This document shows positions 38,803-51,200 of a stretch of DNA of 64,000 nt, piece by piece. The DNA is taken from positions 29,220 to 93,219 of the forward strand of contig MU266434.1 in assembly GCA_021014945.1 (NCBI GenBank). Reading direction: 5' to 3'. How positions within the stretch are numbered: the stretch's first letter is position 1; every line of letters begins with the position of its first letter. The stretch is from Leucogyrophana mollusca (Eukaryota > Basidiomycota > Agaricomycetes > Boletales). The position numbers were made by a program, and so were the translations under genes. Under the pieces are notes generated by a model. It did no database searches. It had not been told where the DNA came from and saw only the letters and a program-made list of their open reading frames with translations.

Positions 38803-38979
38803 ACCAGCCCTGACAGGATGGGTTATTCTTGTTTGGCACTCCGCTGATAGCCTTGAGGAACCGTAGTCTGGTTTGTGCGACCGGTCCATAGTGCGTCCCT
38901 TCGTGGTCCATTGTAACAGCGACTGGCGTAGATTTTGCGAATCCCACGGAACCGTGTCCTCTAGTACGTACAAACACCA

Positions 38980-41404
38980 TCACGAACCACTCTCCACAAA
39001 CGTCTGCCACACATAGCCATGCAAGTGTTCCGCGCCCGGAAGCTCCTGTATGAGGTGTCTAATCGTGTTCTCGGCGAGGCCAAAAAAGTGTGGGCCGGAA
39101 ACCGTACCGGAGGAGCGTATATTGCGGATTGAATGAGCCTGTTTAACGACGATGGCCCATGCGTCCTTCGGGGTGGTTGCAATCATCGGGCGATGAGGCA
39201 CGTCTGCTGCAACGATCTGAAATCTAGGACCAGTGGTACCGTCTAGAATCGAGCATTGGTACGTGACTTCTGCCGTCGGGTCCGTTATTGAAAGATATTT
39301 TCTGGACGAACCAGTCAGAAAAAGACGGAGTTGTGGGAGTATTTGAGCATACCGTTCCATCACGTATCCGATTGGAAAGATCCACCGATCGGTGTAGAAA
39401 CCCTGTCGCGTGCACACTGTACCGAGTTCGACGACGGTGAAGACGCTGACTTCCAGAGGGAGTAAAGGGCGCGAGTTATCGCGAGGGATCATTGGCACCT
39501 TAAGGGGCTTCGAGAGTAAGGTGGGCGGCTTCCAGTGTGGAGGGTTGGTGGGTCGTTGAATAGTGGGAGGGTGGAATGTCACGGCAGAGGTAAGTGGTGG
39601 CGATTGAGGGGTCGATGAGGTTGAAGATGCAGAGTGCAAACTGGAAGGGGACTTGTCGTACTGAGTTTCGCTTTCGCTTGCGACGTGCTGGATGGGATCA
39701 TCACATATTTCTTGGTCATCCAGAGAGGATATAGAGGACATCATTGATAGGAGGGATGAGCCTCGACTGTGGAAGGTTGATGATGAAGTTCCACTGAATG
39801 AAGATGAAGGCGACAACGGTGGTGTTTGTGATCGGGTCCGATGAGGTGGGGGTAGCATAATATCATCGTTTATGATCGACTCCTCTTCCTCGCCGACGCC
39901 AGACGCAGGTGAGGCAAGAGCCAACTGCAGCCTGACAAATTCTAGGATATCGCTGATCAACGGACGGCGTGCTGGCGTGGACCAGCATCGCTGGATGAAA
40001 CTCCACTGAAGATGGTCTATATCTAGGTTCCTGGGACGCCTAGGTGTGGACCCGCTTATTATCGCCACAAGAACCTGTGCGTTTTCTCGGAGGTTATGAT
40101 ACGGAATTGATCCTGAGAGGACCTGGAGAGTGAATTTAATTAGTATCATGATCCTAGACTCGTAAATGCAAGGCAGACCTGAAACATCACGCTGCTGAAA
40201 GAGTAAATATCGCTTTGAGTCGTAGGGAGATTTGGGGGAGTGTCTTCACTCTCGAGGATTTGATACAGCTCAGGCGCCGCCCATCGCACCGCCCCTCTAA
40301 TGGAGGAAGTAAAGTACGACGTCCCCTGAAATTCATATGTTACACTCGACAGGCCAAAGTCGGCAAGGCAAGCTCCGCCTTTGCGATCAATAAGGACATT
40401 AGACTGTTTGGCGGAAATGAGTACAGAACAAAGGTTGGCGCAACTGAAAACATACACCTGAGAGATCGCCATGGATTACTGAACATGAGTGGACTGTGGG
40501 GTTCGCAATGTAATGAAACGGTACTCTCTGAAAAGGCAAAGAAGATACAAACGATAAAAGAGACCGGCCGCGATGTCACTAAGCTGAGGGAAATAGCGTT
40601 GGTACAATGTTCGGAAGCAGTGTCAAGCTTACCAGCTTCCATCTATTATATTCCGTCAGATCCGTCCGCCGTTTCTCCAGAAAGTTGGTTAGTGTTCCAT
40701 TTTCTCGCCATGGACACACCATGGATGGGAAATGTCCGAAGTCTGAGGTTATGCCATAGAGAGGAAGCACGTTCGCATGATCTAATCTCGTCCACACTTG
40801 AAGCTCACGGCGGAGTCTCTGGATCTGTGTGAGGGGAAATAAAGCTGAAAAAAGGGGTGACAAACTAACCTTGCTTTTCTTGCTCAAGTTCCCCGAGCCA
40901 TCGTCAGAGGCGTGAGTCCTGATCGCTTTGACCGCGACCTAAATGGTCTGAGAGAAATGGCACCTGGTAGGAGATCTAGACGCACTTCGACGGATTTCGG
41001 ACTGTTATGCCACAGGCACCTCCAGATGTCACTAAACCCACCATAGGCGACTGGGTACTTCTCCAATCTTGTGATTTTCCCAGTGAGATCGGCTGGGGCA
41101 AACCGACTATCACATTGGTAATCAACATGAGCACAACTGGGAAAACCGAGGGATGACTTTACATGTTTTCCACGTTTACTTCAGACACTGTCCGATAGCG
41201 GCCATAATTGCTAGACTCGGAGTCAGCTGGTTTCCAAGGTTGCGCATCGTACACTTGGCCGTCTGTATGAGGGGAGTGAGGGCCCGGCCGATTGGACCTA
41301 AGATAACCGCTCGGCTGGCTAGTAAATCGTTCTTGGGTTGGTACTGTGCCGAGGTCCATGTCCAGGTGTGCGCGGCGCCCTGGGGGGACGAGAGGAGTCG
41401 TCAT
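38980..41404 (-). CDS. TKL-type kinase fused to FYRN-FYRC domains
   Basis: Eight exons (41163-41404, 40986-41106, 40870-40938, 40633-40824, 40553-40583, 40456-40493, 40179-40403, 38980-40122) encode 686 residues. Residues about 100-375 are a tyrosine-kinase-like domain: degenerate glycine loop YGGFSDIW, VAVK (Lys125), catalytic loop VIHGDLSGSNVLID (Asp228; Gly instead of the HRD Arg), LADFGLSS (Asp246), RWAAPE, and SDIYSFSSVMFQ. A Ser/Pro-rich linker (376-525) leads to FYRN at about 525-590 (VELGTVCTRQGFYTDRW, FPIGYVMERY) and FYRC at about 591-685 (YQCSILDGTTGPRFQI, SGPHFFGLAENTIRHLIQEL). FYRN/FYRC domains are known from chromatin proteins such as MLL/KMT2 and TBRG1. Kinase C-lobe, linker and both FYR domains lie in the single 1143-nt last exon, so the fusion is not a splicing artefact. 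The nearest kinase relative is the head-to-head neighbour at 42377. Confidence 0.82.
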
Positions 41405-42376
41405 TCACGAGGTACTTAAATCGTGGTGAAATTATCTGGTGAGAATATCGAATTCTCTACCAGAACAGTGTGGGACAACCTGAGTTTGTGTCAACTTCGG
41501 CGCTATGTGCTCTCATTGCGCGCCCTTGGTAGAAATTATAGGTACTATGAGTCCCGTGACCCGGTGGACGGCGCACGCAGGCTCCGACCATGACTAAGCC
41601 GCCACCATCGCTGATTCGTCGGAGCCTGAGCAAGAATTTCAATGCCTGCCCCGAGCCATCCGTCACAGGGAAAATCCCTGCCGCTTGTAACATACAGTTC
41701 TCGTCACCGGAGAGCGCCTCAATATTCCTGCGAGCGTCATGAATCCCCGTGCCATATCACGTTCGCGATCTTCCCCGCACAGCCCTAGTACCTCTGGTAA
41801 AGACCGGCCGCTGGTCCACATCAGACTTTGTCATAGGGTCACTGACTTTGTTCTCCAGGCTGATGTATGTACTTATCTCTAAGGAGGCCACCGAGGAAGG
41901 ATGAGTGCATTGACCACCTGGACTCACGATTCGCATACGCAATAGATTAGCTTGCAAGCATGTATGTTTCTTTCTGTTCCTTCTGATCGACGCAGGCCAC
42001 CGTTCGCTTTTCGGGGACCTATATGATTCCTGGTCACCGGTTTTGGGAGGGTTCTTTGACAACATACATATTGCTATATACTAACCGTGCTCACGCGGCA
42101 GTCCGGCCCTAGTTCCACTCGGATTGCCACGATACCTGCTCAGCCTTGTCGACCTTCTCTCAGAAGAGGACGCTGGATCTTCACCGAGCAGAGACAACTT
42201 GGTACCGCAGTAGTCCCTGAATTTTGCGTTTTCTTCACCATAGTCTCGCCAGCGATTATCAGGAGGCATTTCCGTGCCCACAAGGAACCTCGCACGCACT
42301 CAGATCGGTGGGAATTGTCGCCATTCAACTGTCCCGCCGCCTCCTAGCCCTGGCAATAGGTATAGCTCCGTAGGAA
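41405..42376. other. Divergent promoter region of two TKL kinases
   Basis: About 970 bases between two divergent paralogous kinase genes. On the plus strand, 42105-42370 contains two protein-like stretches separated by an intron-like sequence (LPRYLLSLVDLLSEEDAGS; VPPPPSPGNRYSSVG). They could be additional 5' exons of the right-hand kinase but do not join it in phase. Confidence 0.45.
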
Positions 42377-44012
42377 ATGAATTTGCAGGTAAGTGTTTCG
42401 ATCAGTGCTATGTGGCCAGAATGTTCGCTCAAACTTTCATTCCTCTCCAGGTGGAGAGAATTCCCTTCTTTGACGAGAATGTTGCAATACAGAGTGTACC
42501 CACACGAGACAACCTGTTGGAAGACTCGCAAAAGCCTCTACCCACGCTTCCAATGTGAGATTATCGCTCGTGGATCTGAGATGCTATCTAATCTCGTAAA
42601 GAAACGACACTCCCCTACATCCCGCTGATCTAAGTGGCCAGATTCTTCGAGAAGGGAGATTTCCGGCTGCTCACGGAGGCTTCGGCGACATTTGGAGGTG
42701 TAAATGGTCTGTAGGCTCAGACCGCATCGATGTACGTTTGCCATTTGCATCGGCCGAGGCACCTCATAAAGATGACCTAGGTGGCAGTGAAAGTCATCAG
42801 AGCTCCCATTGTCGACGAGGTGGATAGGGCCAAGAAAAGCAAGGTCAGCTTACCCCTGGATGTCTAGTTCTCTCTTCATAGATCCACAGAGGCTCCGCCG
42901 CGAACTCAAAGTTTGGGCAAGGCTTCAGCATGAGTGCGTGCTGCCCCTGTTCGGCGTGACATCAGAGTTTGGGCCTTTCGCATCTATGGTTTGCCCTTGG
43001 AAAGAGAATGGTACACTGAATCAGTTCTTGGGCAAGTATCACGAGCATCTCACAATATTGGATCAATTCCATCTGGTAAGCACCTGCTAGGAGACGTCGC
43101 CGGCCCAATCTAAAGCTATTTCAGCTTAGTAATGTCGCGGCGGGCCTACGCTATCGTCCGTGACGTTTTCCTCTGGTGAGATATTGGGCTAATCTGTACA
43201 CAGTTCATTCATGCTCGGTCATACATGGAGACCTATCCGGTGTAAGTTTTACGACACCATAACGATGCCCATATCATCTCAACTTCGCTGATCGCAGTCT
43301 AATATACTCGTCGACGGCGACGGGAAAGCATGCCTTGCCGATTTTGGCCTATCGAGCGTAATGCTCGAATTCCAAGGCACTTCGTATTTCACGTCTTCCA
43401 TCAGGGGGGCAGTGCGATGGGCGGCTCCCGAGATTTATGAGGTACCTGTGGACGATAACGTCTCTCCGCATATCCCCACTGCACAAAGCGATATCTACTC
43501 TTTCGGTAGTGTCATGTTGCAGGTGCAGAATTCGTTGTCCCGGTGGCTCAAATCTCAGCTGAAGAATTCTTCTCTAGGTCATCTCTGGAGTAGTTCCTTA
43601 CCATTACCTCAAAAATGACGCCCAAGTACTCATCGCGATATCCAAAGGAATCACGCCAATGCGTCCGCTGAACCCAGAGATTGACGACGAGCACTGGAAC
43701 CTCATCCAGCAATGCTGGTCTACAACTAGGCATGGCGCACTTCGCCCGTCCATTCGCGCGATCGCGGATTTTTGTGCATTTGAACCCCATTTTATGTCAG
43801 GAGAGACTCTGGTACTGGGGTCTCAAGACGTGGATACGGACGATGATGCCCGTCGTCGTCGTCAATCTCGCCTGGACGCGTTGTTAGATCGCTCGACTCC
43901 AATTTCGTCCCCATCATCCTCAACGACCTCTCGCTCTTCGGTAGGTGCAGACATGCGCCGTCTTTCTGCAAGGTTCAAGCAAATGTTTCGCTTGACTATG
44001 AAATATTCATGA
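42377..44012 (+). CDS. TKL-type protein kinase
   Basis: Nine exons (42377-42388, 42451-42554, 42602-42731, 42781-42843, 42890-43075, 43125-43155, 43204-43241, 43298-43522, 43578-44012) encode 407 residues. Kinase features are GRFPAAHGGFGDIWRCKW, VAVKV (Lys86), VCPWKENGTLNQFL in the hinge region, VIHGDLSGSNIL (Asp185), ADFGLSSV, RWAAPEIY, and SDIYSFGSVMLQ. A Ser/Arg-rich C-terminal tail of about 70 residues follows. It lacks FYR domains but is the closest relative of the divergent kinase at 38980-41404. Three consecutive exons have exactly the same lengths in both genes (31, 38 and 225 nt). The first 12-nt exon is inferred from phase, and the true start may lie further upstream. The likely role is in signalling; the substrate is unknown. 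Confidence 0.82.
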
Positions 44013-44495
44013 CACCTTCAACTCCCACCTCAACCTGTGTGCCCATCGCCGCGGCGGCTGGCCCAATTCTCCTATATTAACCCTCCTCCCTTATTTTATT
44101 GTAATTCGATGGTAATGTAACACCACATGTACGAATAAACACTGCCATTCGAATTCATCAGAAATTGTCGGTCGGGGCAAGTTCGGCCGCGTAGGACCCT
44201 CATGGGAGCGACGTAGAGCGACGTCCGCAAAATCAAAAGTATAATGGCTACTGAGACATCTCGATGGCATTTTGGAGAAGTTCAGTCTTGAGTGCTTGAG
44301 GTTCTGCAATTGTTGGCGGATCTGAAGGGTGAGCAAGAAAAGTAAAATTCATTATTCCTCATCGCAGTATTATAAACAAGTTGAAAGTCGCAGGCTAAAT
44401 GGTAAAATTTGGAATAGATTGGGGTCAATACACCGACCAGCGGGACAGCGTATTCGACACTATAACTTAGATATCAAGTCCAAAGCAATGGGAGC
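44013..44495. other. Intergenic between convergent genes
   Basis: About 480 AT-rich bases forming the 3' flanks of the kinase and the ABC fusion gene. Nothing recognised. Confidence 0.45.
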
Positions 44496-47400
44496 TTACG
44501 AGCTATTCCTAGCTGCCGCCATCAACTTCGAGAACATGGTGTTGGGGCGAGACAGCAACTCCTTGGGAGAAGCGAACTCAATGGGTACGCCTTGCTCCAT
44601 GACCAATACTCGGTCACACTCCTCGAGAATACGGTCGCTGAGCCTGTGCATAACAGCAAGAATGGTGGCATCGGGGCAGCTCTTGCGCATAGCCTGCTGG
44701 ATGAAAACATCGGCACCGGCGTCGATGGAAGCGGTAGCCTCGTCCAGGAGGAGAATTTTGGGGTGACGAAGGATGGCGGCAGCGAGGCAAAGAAGCTGAC
44801 GTTGACCGACGGAGTAGTTGGAGCCGTTGTCCTCAACGATGGTGTCGAGTTTCAACTCCTGCGAGGAAACGAACTGCTTGAGGCCGACGAGCTCGAGTGC
44901 GTGCCACAAGGCGTTGTCATCGTGCTTTCCGTCGAAGTCAAGGGCAGACCTGATGGAGCCGGAGAAGATGAAGGGATCTGGAGCCAAAATGTGTCAACTA
45001 CATAGATCTTGGATGCGGGTATAACAGGTCTCACCCTGAGGAATCACTTGCATACCCTGACGGAGAGTAGAGACACCAAGGGACGTGATATCTGTTACAA
45101 TAAGATCAGACCTGAGGATAAACACCATCACGAGCAGAACACACCTCTACCATCGATCTCAACGGAGCCGCTGCCAGCCTCGATCATGCGGAGCAAAAGT
45201 GACAAAAGAGTCGACTTCCCGGATCCAGTTCGGCCGACAATGAACACAGTTTCGCCAGGGTTGAAGGTGAGGGTGACATCACGGAGAACGAGCTTGTCGG
45301 GACGAGAAGGGTAGGCAGCGTTGATGTCGCGCAGAACAATCTCACCACGCGAAGGCCATGCCTCCCTGGAGGGGTCTGAGCCAAGACGAGCAGCGGGCTC
45401 TTGGGGAAGTCCTTCGGTGTAGTTCATGAGACGTTCTACCGAGTTCATCTCGGCCTCCACGTTGGCAGCGCTCTTGAGGAGCAAGTTCATGATGTACGTC
45501 AGGGTGGAGGCGTAGGTAAGAGCCAAAGCGAATTGAGTGGAGTTACCAATGAGCGTGGTGTGGGCAAGCATGGCAAGAATAAAAACGATGAGCGACGAAA
45601 GAATTTCCATGCGAAGCGTGACCCAGATCTCAGCGTTCATGCGAAGGAATGTGGGCTTGTTGCTGGTGTCGAGCAAAGCACCAACAGCGTTGGCGAAGTC
45701 AAGTTCACGCTTGTACGCCATGATGGTTGGGATGCCGTCGAGGGTCTCGCTGATACGAGACTGGAGGGGGCCACGTTGGGTCGACTCGAGACGCTTCAAT
45801 TCACGGAGGGACTTGCGGTAGAAGCGCAGAACAAACCAGTAGACGATCATCATGGGGAACAAGAACGCTGAGCAGTGGTGAGGGCTCTGACTATCAAGCA
45901 CGACCGATGGACTTACCAAGCATGATAGGAGTGCTGTATCCAAGGATGATGGTGGTCGATAGCAGAGAACCAGTGCCGGCAACCAACTGGAAGAGCTGGG
46001 GCATCAGCCTTTGGTCGATAGCTTCGATGTCTTTGGAGAAGCGGTTCATGATACGACCAATGGGCTGGCCTTCGAACCACCACATGGGAGCACGAAGGAC
46101 ACCGAGGAGAGCCTTGGAGTGGAAGGTACGGCTAGCGCGGACGGTGCTCAACAGCACGCTGACGTTCAAGACGACTGATAAACACAACGTTAGCATGAAT
46201 GGGGTAAACGAGGCGGTTTAGGTGCATACTAAGGAAGAAGACAGATCCAAAGCCGATGCCGTTGTAAATCCCGATCCATCCTTGGGCTTTTTCGTGGAAG
46301 GTGTCTTCGGTCCACCAAGTCAACCACTGGCTGAGAATGACGACGCTGGCTTGCAGGAGAATCAATTGAGCGAGCAACATGAATGCCATTCTAGCACCGC
46401 CGGTAGCCTTGATGTATGCCCACCACGTAGCTGCGCCTACTGCACCGGTGTTACGTTGTTCCTCGACGATGAGCTGGTCGGGAGTCTCTTCCTTCTTGAC
46501 AGCTTGTTTCGCGGCGGCCATGCTCTTCCTCTTCTCGTCCTTCTTCTCATCGGAGCTCTGCGAGAACGATTGGAGGTCGCTGAGCAAGCGAGTGAGCTCT
46601 CCGTTCCTCCTGACGAGCTCGTTGAACGAGCCTTGCTCGACGATGGAACCCTCGGAAACGACGATGATGTGGTCGACCTGGTTGAGGTACTGGAGCTGGT
46701 GGGTAACGAGCACGCGGGTCTTTCCCCGAAGGCCTTTCTTGATGCAGTTGTTGAACACGTTGCGACCGACGCGGGCGTCAAGAGCAGCGAGGACGTCATC
46801 GAACAGGTAGATATCGGCATCCGAGTAGACAGCGCGAGCGAGCGCAAGACGAGCTTTCTGGCCACCACTGAGGTTGTTGCCCTTCTCACCCATCTGAGTT
46901 GCCATGCCGTGGGGGAATGTGTCGAGATCAGAGTCAAAAGAGGTGGTCTGGATAGCAGTCTGGAGGTGGTTCAAGTCAAGCGGACGGCCGAACAGGATGT
47001 TCTCCTGGATGGTGCTGGTTTGAACCCAGGGTTGCTGAGCACAGTAAGCGATTGAGCCAGCGCATTCGATCTCGCCGGAAACACGCAGCATCTCCCCGAT
47101 GATGGCAGACAGAAGGGAACTCTTGCCAGACCCGACACTGCCGACGATGGCGGTCAAGGATCCTTGCCTAATGTTGATGTTGACGTTGCGAAGGAAGGGA
47201 CGGGGACCCGAGATTTCCTCAATTTGTTCCTCAAGCCCACCTTTCTCAAGATCGATGCTCTCTACGTCGGTCTTCTCGTCGGCCTTCTTCTGCTGTTGAG
47301 CAGGAGCAGCAGCCTTGGCATCACTGTCGTTCGAGGGCCAGGAGAAAGCTCCGTTGCTGATGGTGATTGCGTCGCGGCAGATGGACATGACGGAGGAGAC

Positions 47401-50400
47401 AGAGGCCTCGGCACCAGATGACTTCTCGTCAGCGAGCAAAAATGCGTAAATGCGGCCCCAAGAAGTCATAGCGATGACGAAGGCACTTGCGACGCTATGT
47501 TAGTACAAATACGACCAGCAGATATTCGAGCATACCTGAGCAGCTGGGGGAGAGCAATCAAGGGGTCGACGAGCATACCGAAGAAAGACAACGCAGGGAA
47601 AACGCGAGCAGAGGGGACCTTGCCCATGTTCTCGTGACCGAAGAGCGAGAAGGCGGCGAGCGGCATAACCGTGTTTGTGATCTGGGCAGCCTTTAGCGCA
47701 AGGGGGGAACATACAGTGATCTGAACGCACCTGGCCAACAATGACGAAGCAGGCTACACCGGTGTTGAACTGCCTCAACCAACGAAGCTGCTCTGTGCGG
47801 ATTCCTTCCATCTTAGCCAGGAAGTGCTCCTCGCGGCCGTTAATCTTGACAACGCGGATGCCTGGGGCGCACAATCAGCACCAATGAATTCCAAATTATT
47901 AGTAAACCTACCATCGAGGACCTCACGAATAGTCTTCAGACGCCTGTCGCCAAGTCTCATGAACCACGGGGCAGCCTTGCGCATGAAAACGGGGACGACC
48001 ATGATCAGAAGGAAGAGCGAGAGGAAAAGGACACCGATGCCAGCCCACGCGGAGACGCCGAGGAGACGAGACAAGAAGATGGTGACTGCGGTAAGCTGGA
48101 GAGGAATGCTCCAAACCTGGTGAGTGACCTCAACTGCCTTAGAGACAGACTCGCAGTCGACGTTGACGAGGTTCATGACGTATCCTTTGCCGTACTTCTG
48201 GTTGCTCTCAGCCGAGAGCCTGAGAGCCTTCTTGTAGACGGCCGAGATCAAGACGGTCTTGACGTCCAAAGCCATACGCTTGACGAGCTGGTCGCAGGTG
48301 CGGCCACACAGAGTGAAGACCAATTTCAGCCCAAGAAGGATACTGCCCAATGCATATGTGCTGTCAACAAAGAGAGGGAAACCGCCTGTGTTCTCTTCGA
48401 TGGCCGTAATCCACTCAGACAGGTTGGGCTGAGTAGTGGGGCGCGTAGGGGCATTCGCGGCAACAATGATTTGCTGGAGCATCAAAGGAGCAAGAATCGC
48501 CGAGGCAACGGAAAAGAACCAGAGAAGGCCAGAGATCATCCTGAAAACGGCGCAAATGAGCAATCAAAACATTCAAGCGATTTCATTGATCACCGACCAG
48601 AGCTTTGAAGCAGACGAAAAGATGGACTTGAACAAGCTTGGGAGGGGCCTGCTTCGGTCAAAGAACCAGCCTCGGAGCTGTCTCCAAAAGGGATCCGACC
48701 ACCGTTCGACCATGATAGCTTCGTCATTGCGTCTCAAGGGGAGCAGGTCCTAATAGAATAGGAAACAATAGTAATTATATTTTAAGATGGGTACACTTCA
48801 ACCAGATAAGAAGATAACTACCGATTCCAACAACGGCCTCTTCGCTCCCAAGCTCATCAACGGCGTCATCCACGATACAAACAAAAACGACAACGGGCCG
48901 AAGTGAAGAGTGGGGTGGTTTGCGACATCGTTGGTAGACTCCGGCAGGACATTGATGACCGGAGGCTGCATGACGATCATGGAGCTGACGGGGCGGGGGC
49001 GGGACCCCTCGATGACATCCAGAGAGTCAACCTGAATCTTGGCAGGGAAGTCCGAATCGGAGCAGTCGTCAATAACGATCTTGGGGACGTCATCCTCAAC
49101 GATCGTGGCCTGGCTAGCAGGGCTGAAGGGAGTGGCAGGCTCAATAACAACCTCCTCAATCAACTCCTCCTCCACCTCATCTCCCAGGATCTCCACAGCG
49201 AGAGCCTCAGCGGTGACTTCCTCCTCGAAGAGGTGGGTCATCTCCTCCTCGTACTCGTACTCAGACTGGAGCCAGAAGTAAAGGCGCACGATAGTGATGG
49301 AGTTAAGGCCGGAGTAGAGAAGAGGCATATCGGCGGGAATGGGCTCAGAGGATTTGGTGAGCTTGGTGATCTCGGCAGCGATAGCGGCGGCAAGGTCGCC
49401 AACTCTGGAAGACGCAGACATGGTCATGGGTGCCTCAGCCGAGAGACCGGGGGTAAGAAGGTCAGAGGAGTCTGCGAGCTTCTGCAACTTCGCGAGGTCG
49501 ATCTTGTACGAAGCGTTGAAAGGCATCTCGTCAAGGCAACGAACAGAGTGGATAACCATGGCAAGGTCATCGCCGAGAGAAGCGCGAAGGCAGTCACGAG
49601 CCTGCTTGAGGATGAACATGGCATCAGCGGTTTCCGTGCTGGCGAAGAGAATGATCTTGTCGTCGGCATTGGACTTCACGAGCTTGAAGCCAGTGACGTT
49701 GACAGTCTTGTCAGCGAACGCGGGAGCCAGAGCGCGCTCAACGTAGTCCAGGTCAACGAAAAGTCCGTTCACCTTAACGTTGCGGGAGCTGCGACCCTTG
49801 ATCACGATGGAACCATCGGCTTGCATGCAACCAATATCATCCGTGTAGAGGAGCATATCAGCGCCAGACCACTGGCGGAACATGTGCTCTGTCGCCGCAG
49901 GGTTGTCGAGGTACTTGGTGGCACTTTGGCTAGTGACGAAGCCAACAATGCCAGTGGCGCCCTCCTCGTGTTGAGAGATGACGCTGAAGGACTCGTCAAG
50001 CAAAACGAGATCGGTGCAGCCTTGAGTGGCACCGAAGCTGATCGTGGATGGCATGCGATCGGTGGGGCGCACGAACATTTGTGAGATGCCGGCGAAGCCG
50101 ACCTCGGAGCACTGTGAGAACATAGATGAGAATGCTGTTATAACCGATACCCAAGTGATACTTACAGCGTAGTTGCACGCAATGGTGCAGGATGGGAAGG
50201 TGGAGCGTGCAAGCTCGAGGTCGCGGATGCTGAGAGACTCGCCACCAATAACCATCCAGTACACACGGTTGAAGCCACGGGGGAGCTGAGAGCCTCCAGC
50301 ACGCATCTGAGCGAAGTCGGCAAAAGCGCGGAAGACACTGGGTGTGAAGTGGACACGCAGGAGTTGCGAGTTGCGAGTCGACTCCAGCTCCTCGCACAAA

Positions 50401-51200
50401 GCCGCACATTGGTCAGCAACTGAAGAAGAGGCATCGAGGTAGAGAGTGGTCTGGTTGAACATGAAACGACGGATCTCGAACAAAGGGCGTAAGAATGTCT
50501 GTATGAATTCGGTCAGATCATTGTCAAGCGCTCAAGATGAAGACGTGCCGTTCCACCGCGAAGCCACTGGCCATCCATAGGCCTCAAGAGCGTTGAAGAC
50601 TCTTCGCACAACACTGCCAAGCTCCGGTTCATAGGGTACACAATGCTCTTCGGCACGCCAGTGCTGCCGGAAGTAGGGGTGATGCTGCAGATCACGGGGA
50701 TTGCCTCAACAGTCTCGCTGGGTGAAGGTGGAGCCACGAAGGGGGGAGCGTCCTGGGAGGAAACGAGAGAGGACGTTGCAACGGCAGTGACACCGGTGAT
50801 AGCCGGGGGCGTAGATGCGCCGTGCAAGATAAGGCGCACTGAAGCGCGAGAAAGGACGACCGCGAGCACTTCGGGGGTCCATTTCGAGGAGAGGAAGACG
50901 ACAGTACGGCCGGACAACCAGATGGCATGCGAGGCGGCAACGTAGTCGATTTCAAGGCTTTATAACAGTCAAGTGAGCAGAGGGATATAGATCAGCGACG
51001 TTGACAACGCACCCCATGTAGAGGCCAACAGGGTTCCTGGAACCATCAAGGTCGTGGATTTGGTCGGCAATCTGCCTGACGCGGGCCCAGAGGGCGGCGT
51101 ATGACCATTGAGAGCCTGCGCTTCGAACAGCAGGGCGGAAAGGATGGGACTTCGCAACTTGAAGCAAAGCCTCGGTGGGAGTAATCATCGATCCGGACAT
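44496..51200 (-). CDS. Adenylation-carrier-ABC-C transporter fusion protein
   Basis: Thirteen exons (51013-51200, 50549-50957, 50166-50498, 48822-50111, 48598-48749, 47912-48540, 47731-47861, 47536-47681, 46230-47494, 45917-46174, 45151-45867, 45035-45091, 44496-44977) keep phase to encode 2018 residues. Residues 1-540 are an NRPS-like adenylation domain: TSGSTGVPKS (A3), NYACSEVGF (A5), YTDDIG (A7, TGD changed), GRSSRNVKVNG (A8), and SYKIDL with the A10 Lys. About 545-620 is a carrier domain with SGLNSITIV (Ser581 likely phosphopantetheinylated). After an acidic linker, an ABC-C/MRP exporter begins near 710 (FGPLSFLFVSWMTPLMSLG). NBD1 has GSVGSGKSS, LSGGQKARLALARA and the MRP-type non-Glu site IYLFDD; NBD2 has GRTGSGKST, YSVGQRQL and ILLLDEA. 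The module replaces the usual TMD0. The donor of exon 2 must be a GC site (50548); otherwise all junctions are GT-AG. Confidence 0.85.

Noticed and set aside
42087..42376. Possible extra 5' exons of the right-hand TKL kinase
   Set aside because: Two protein-like stretches with intron-like borders exist, but none joins the first secure kinase exon in phase. Noted in the intergenic entry only.
44592..48123. Several long plus-strand open frames opposite the ABC transporter
   Set aside because: They mirror codon bias of the minus-strand gene, whose Walker and signature motifs and splice phases are all consistent.
48903..50084. 393-codon plus-strand frame
   Set aside because: It is the antisense shadow of the carrier/adenylation exon and has a repetitive Val/Gly/Asp composition without motifs.
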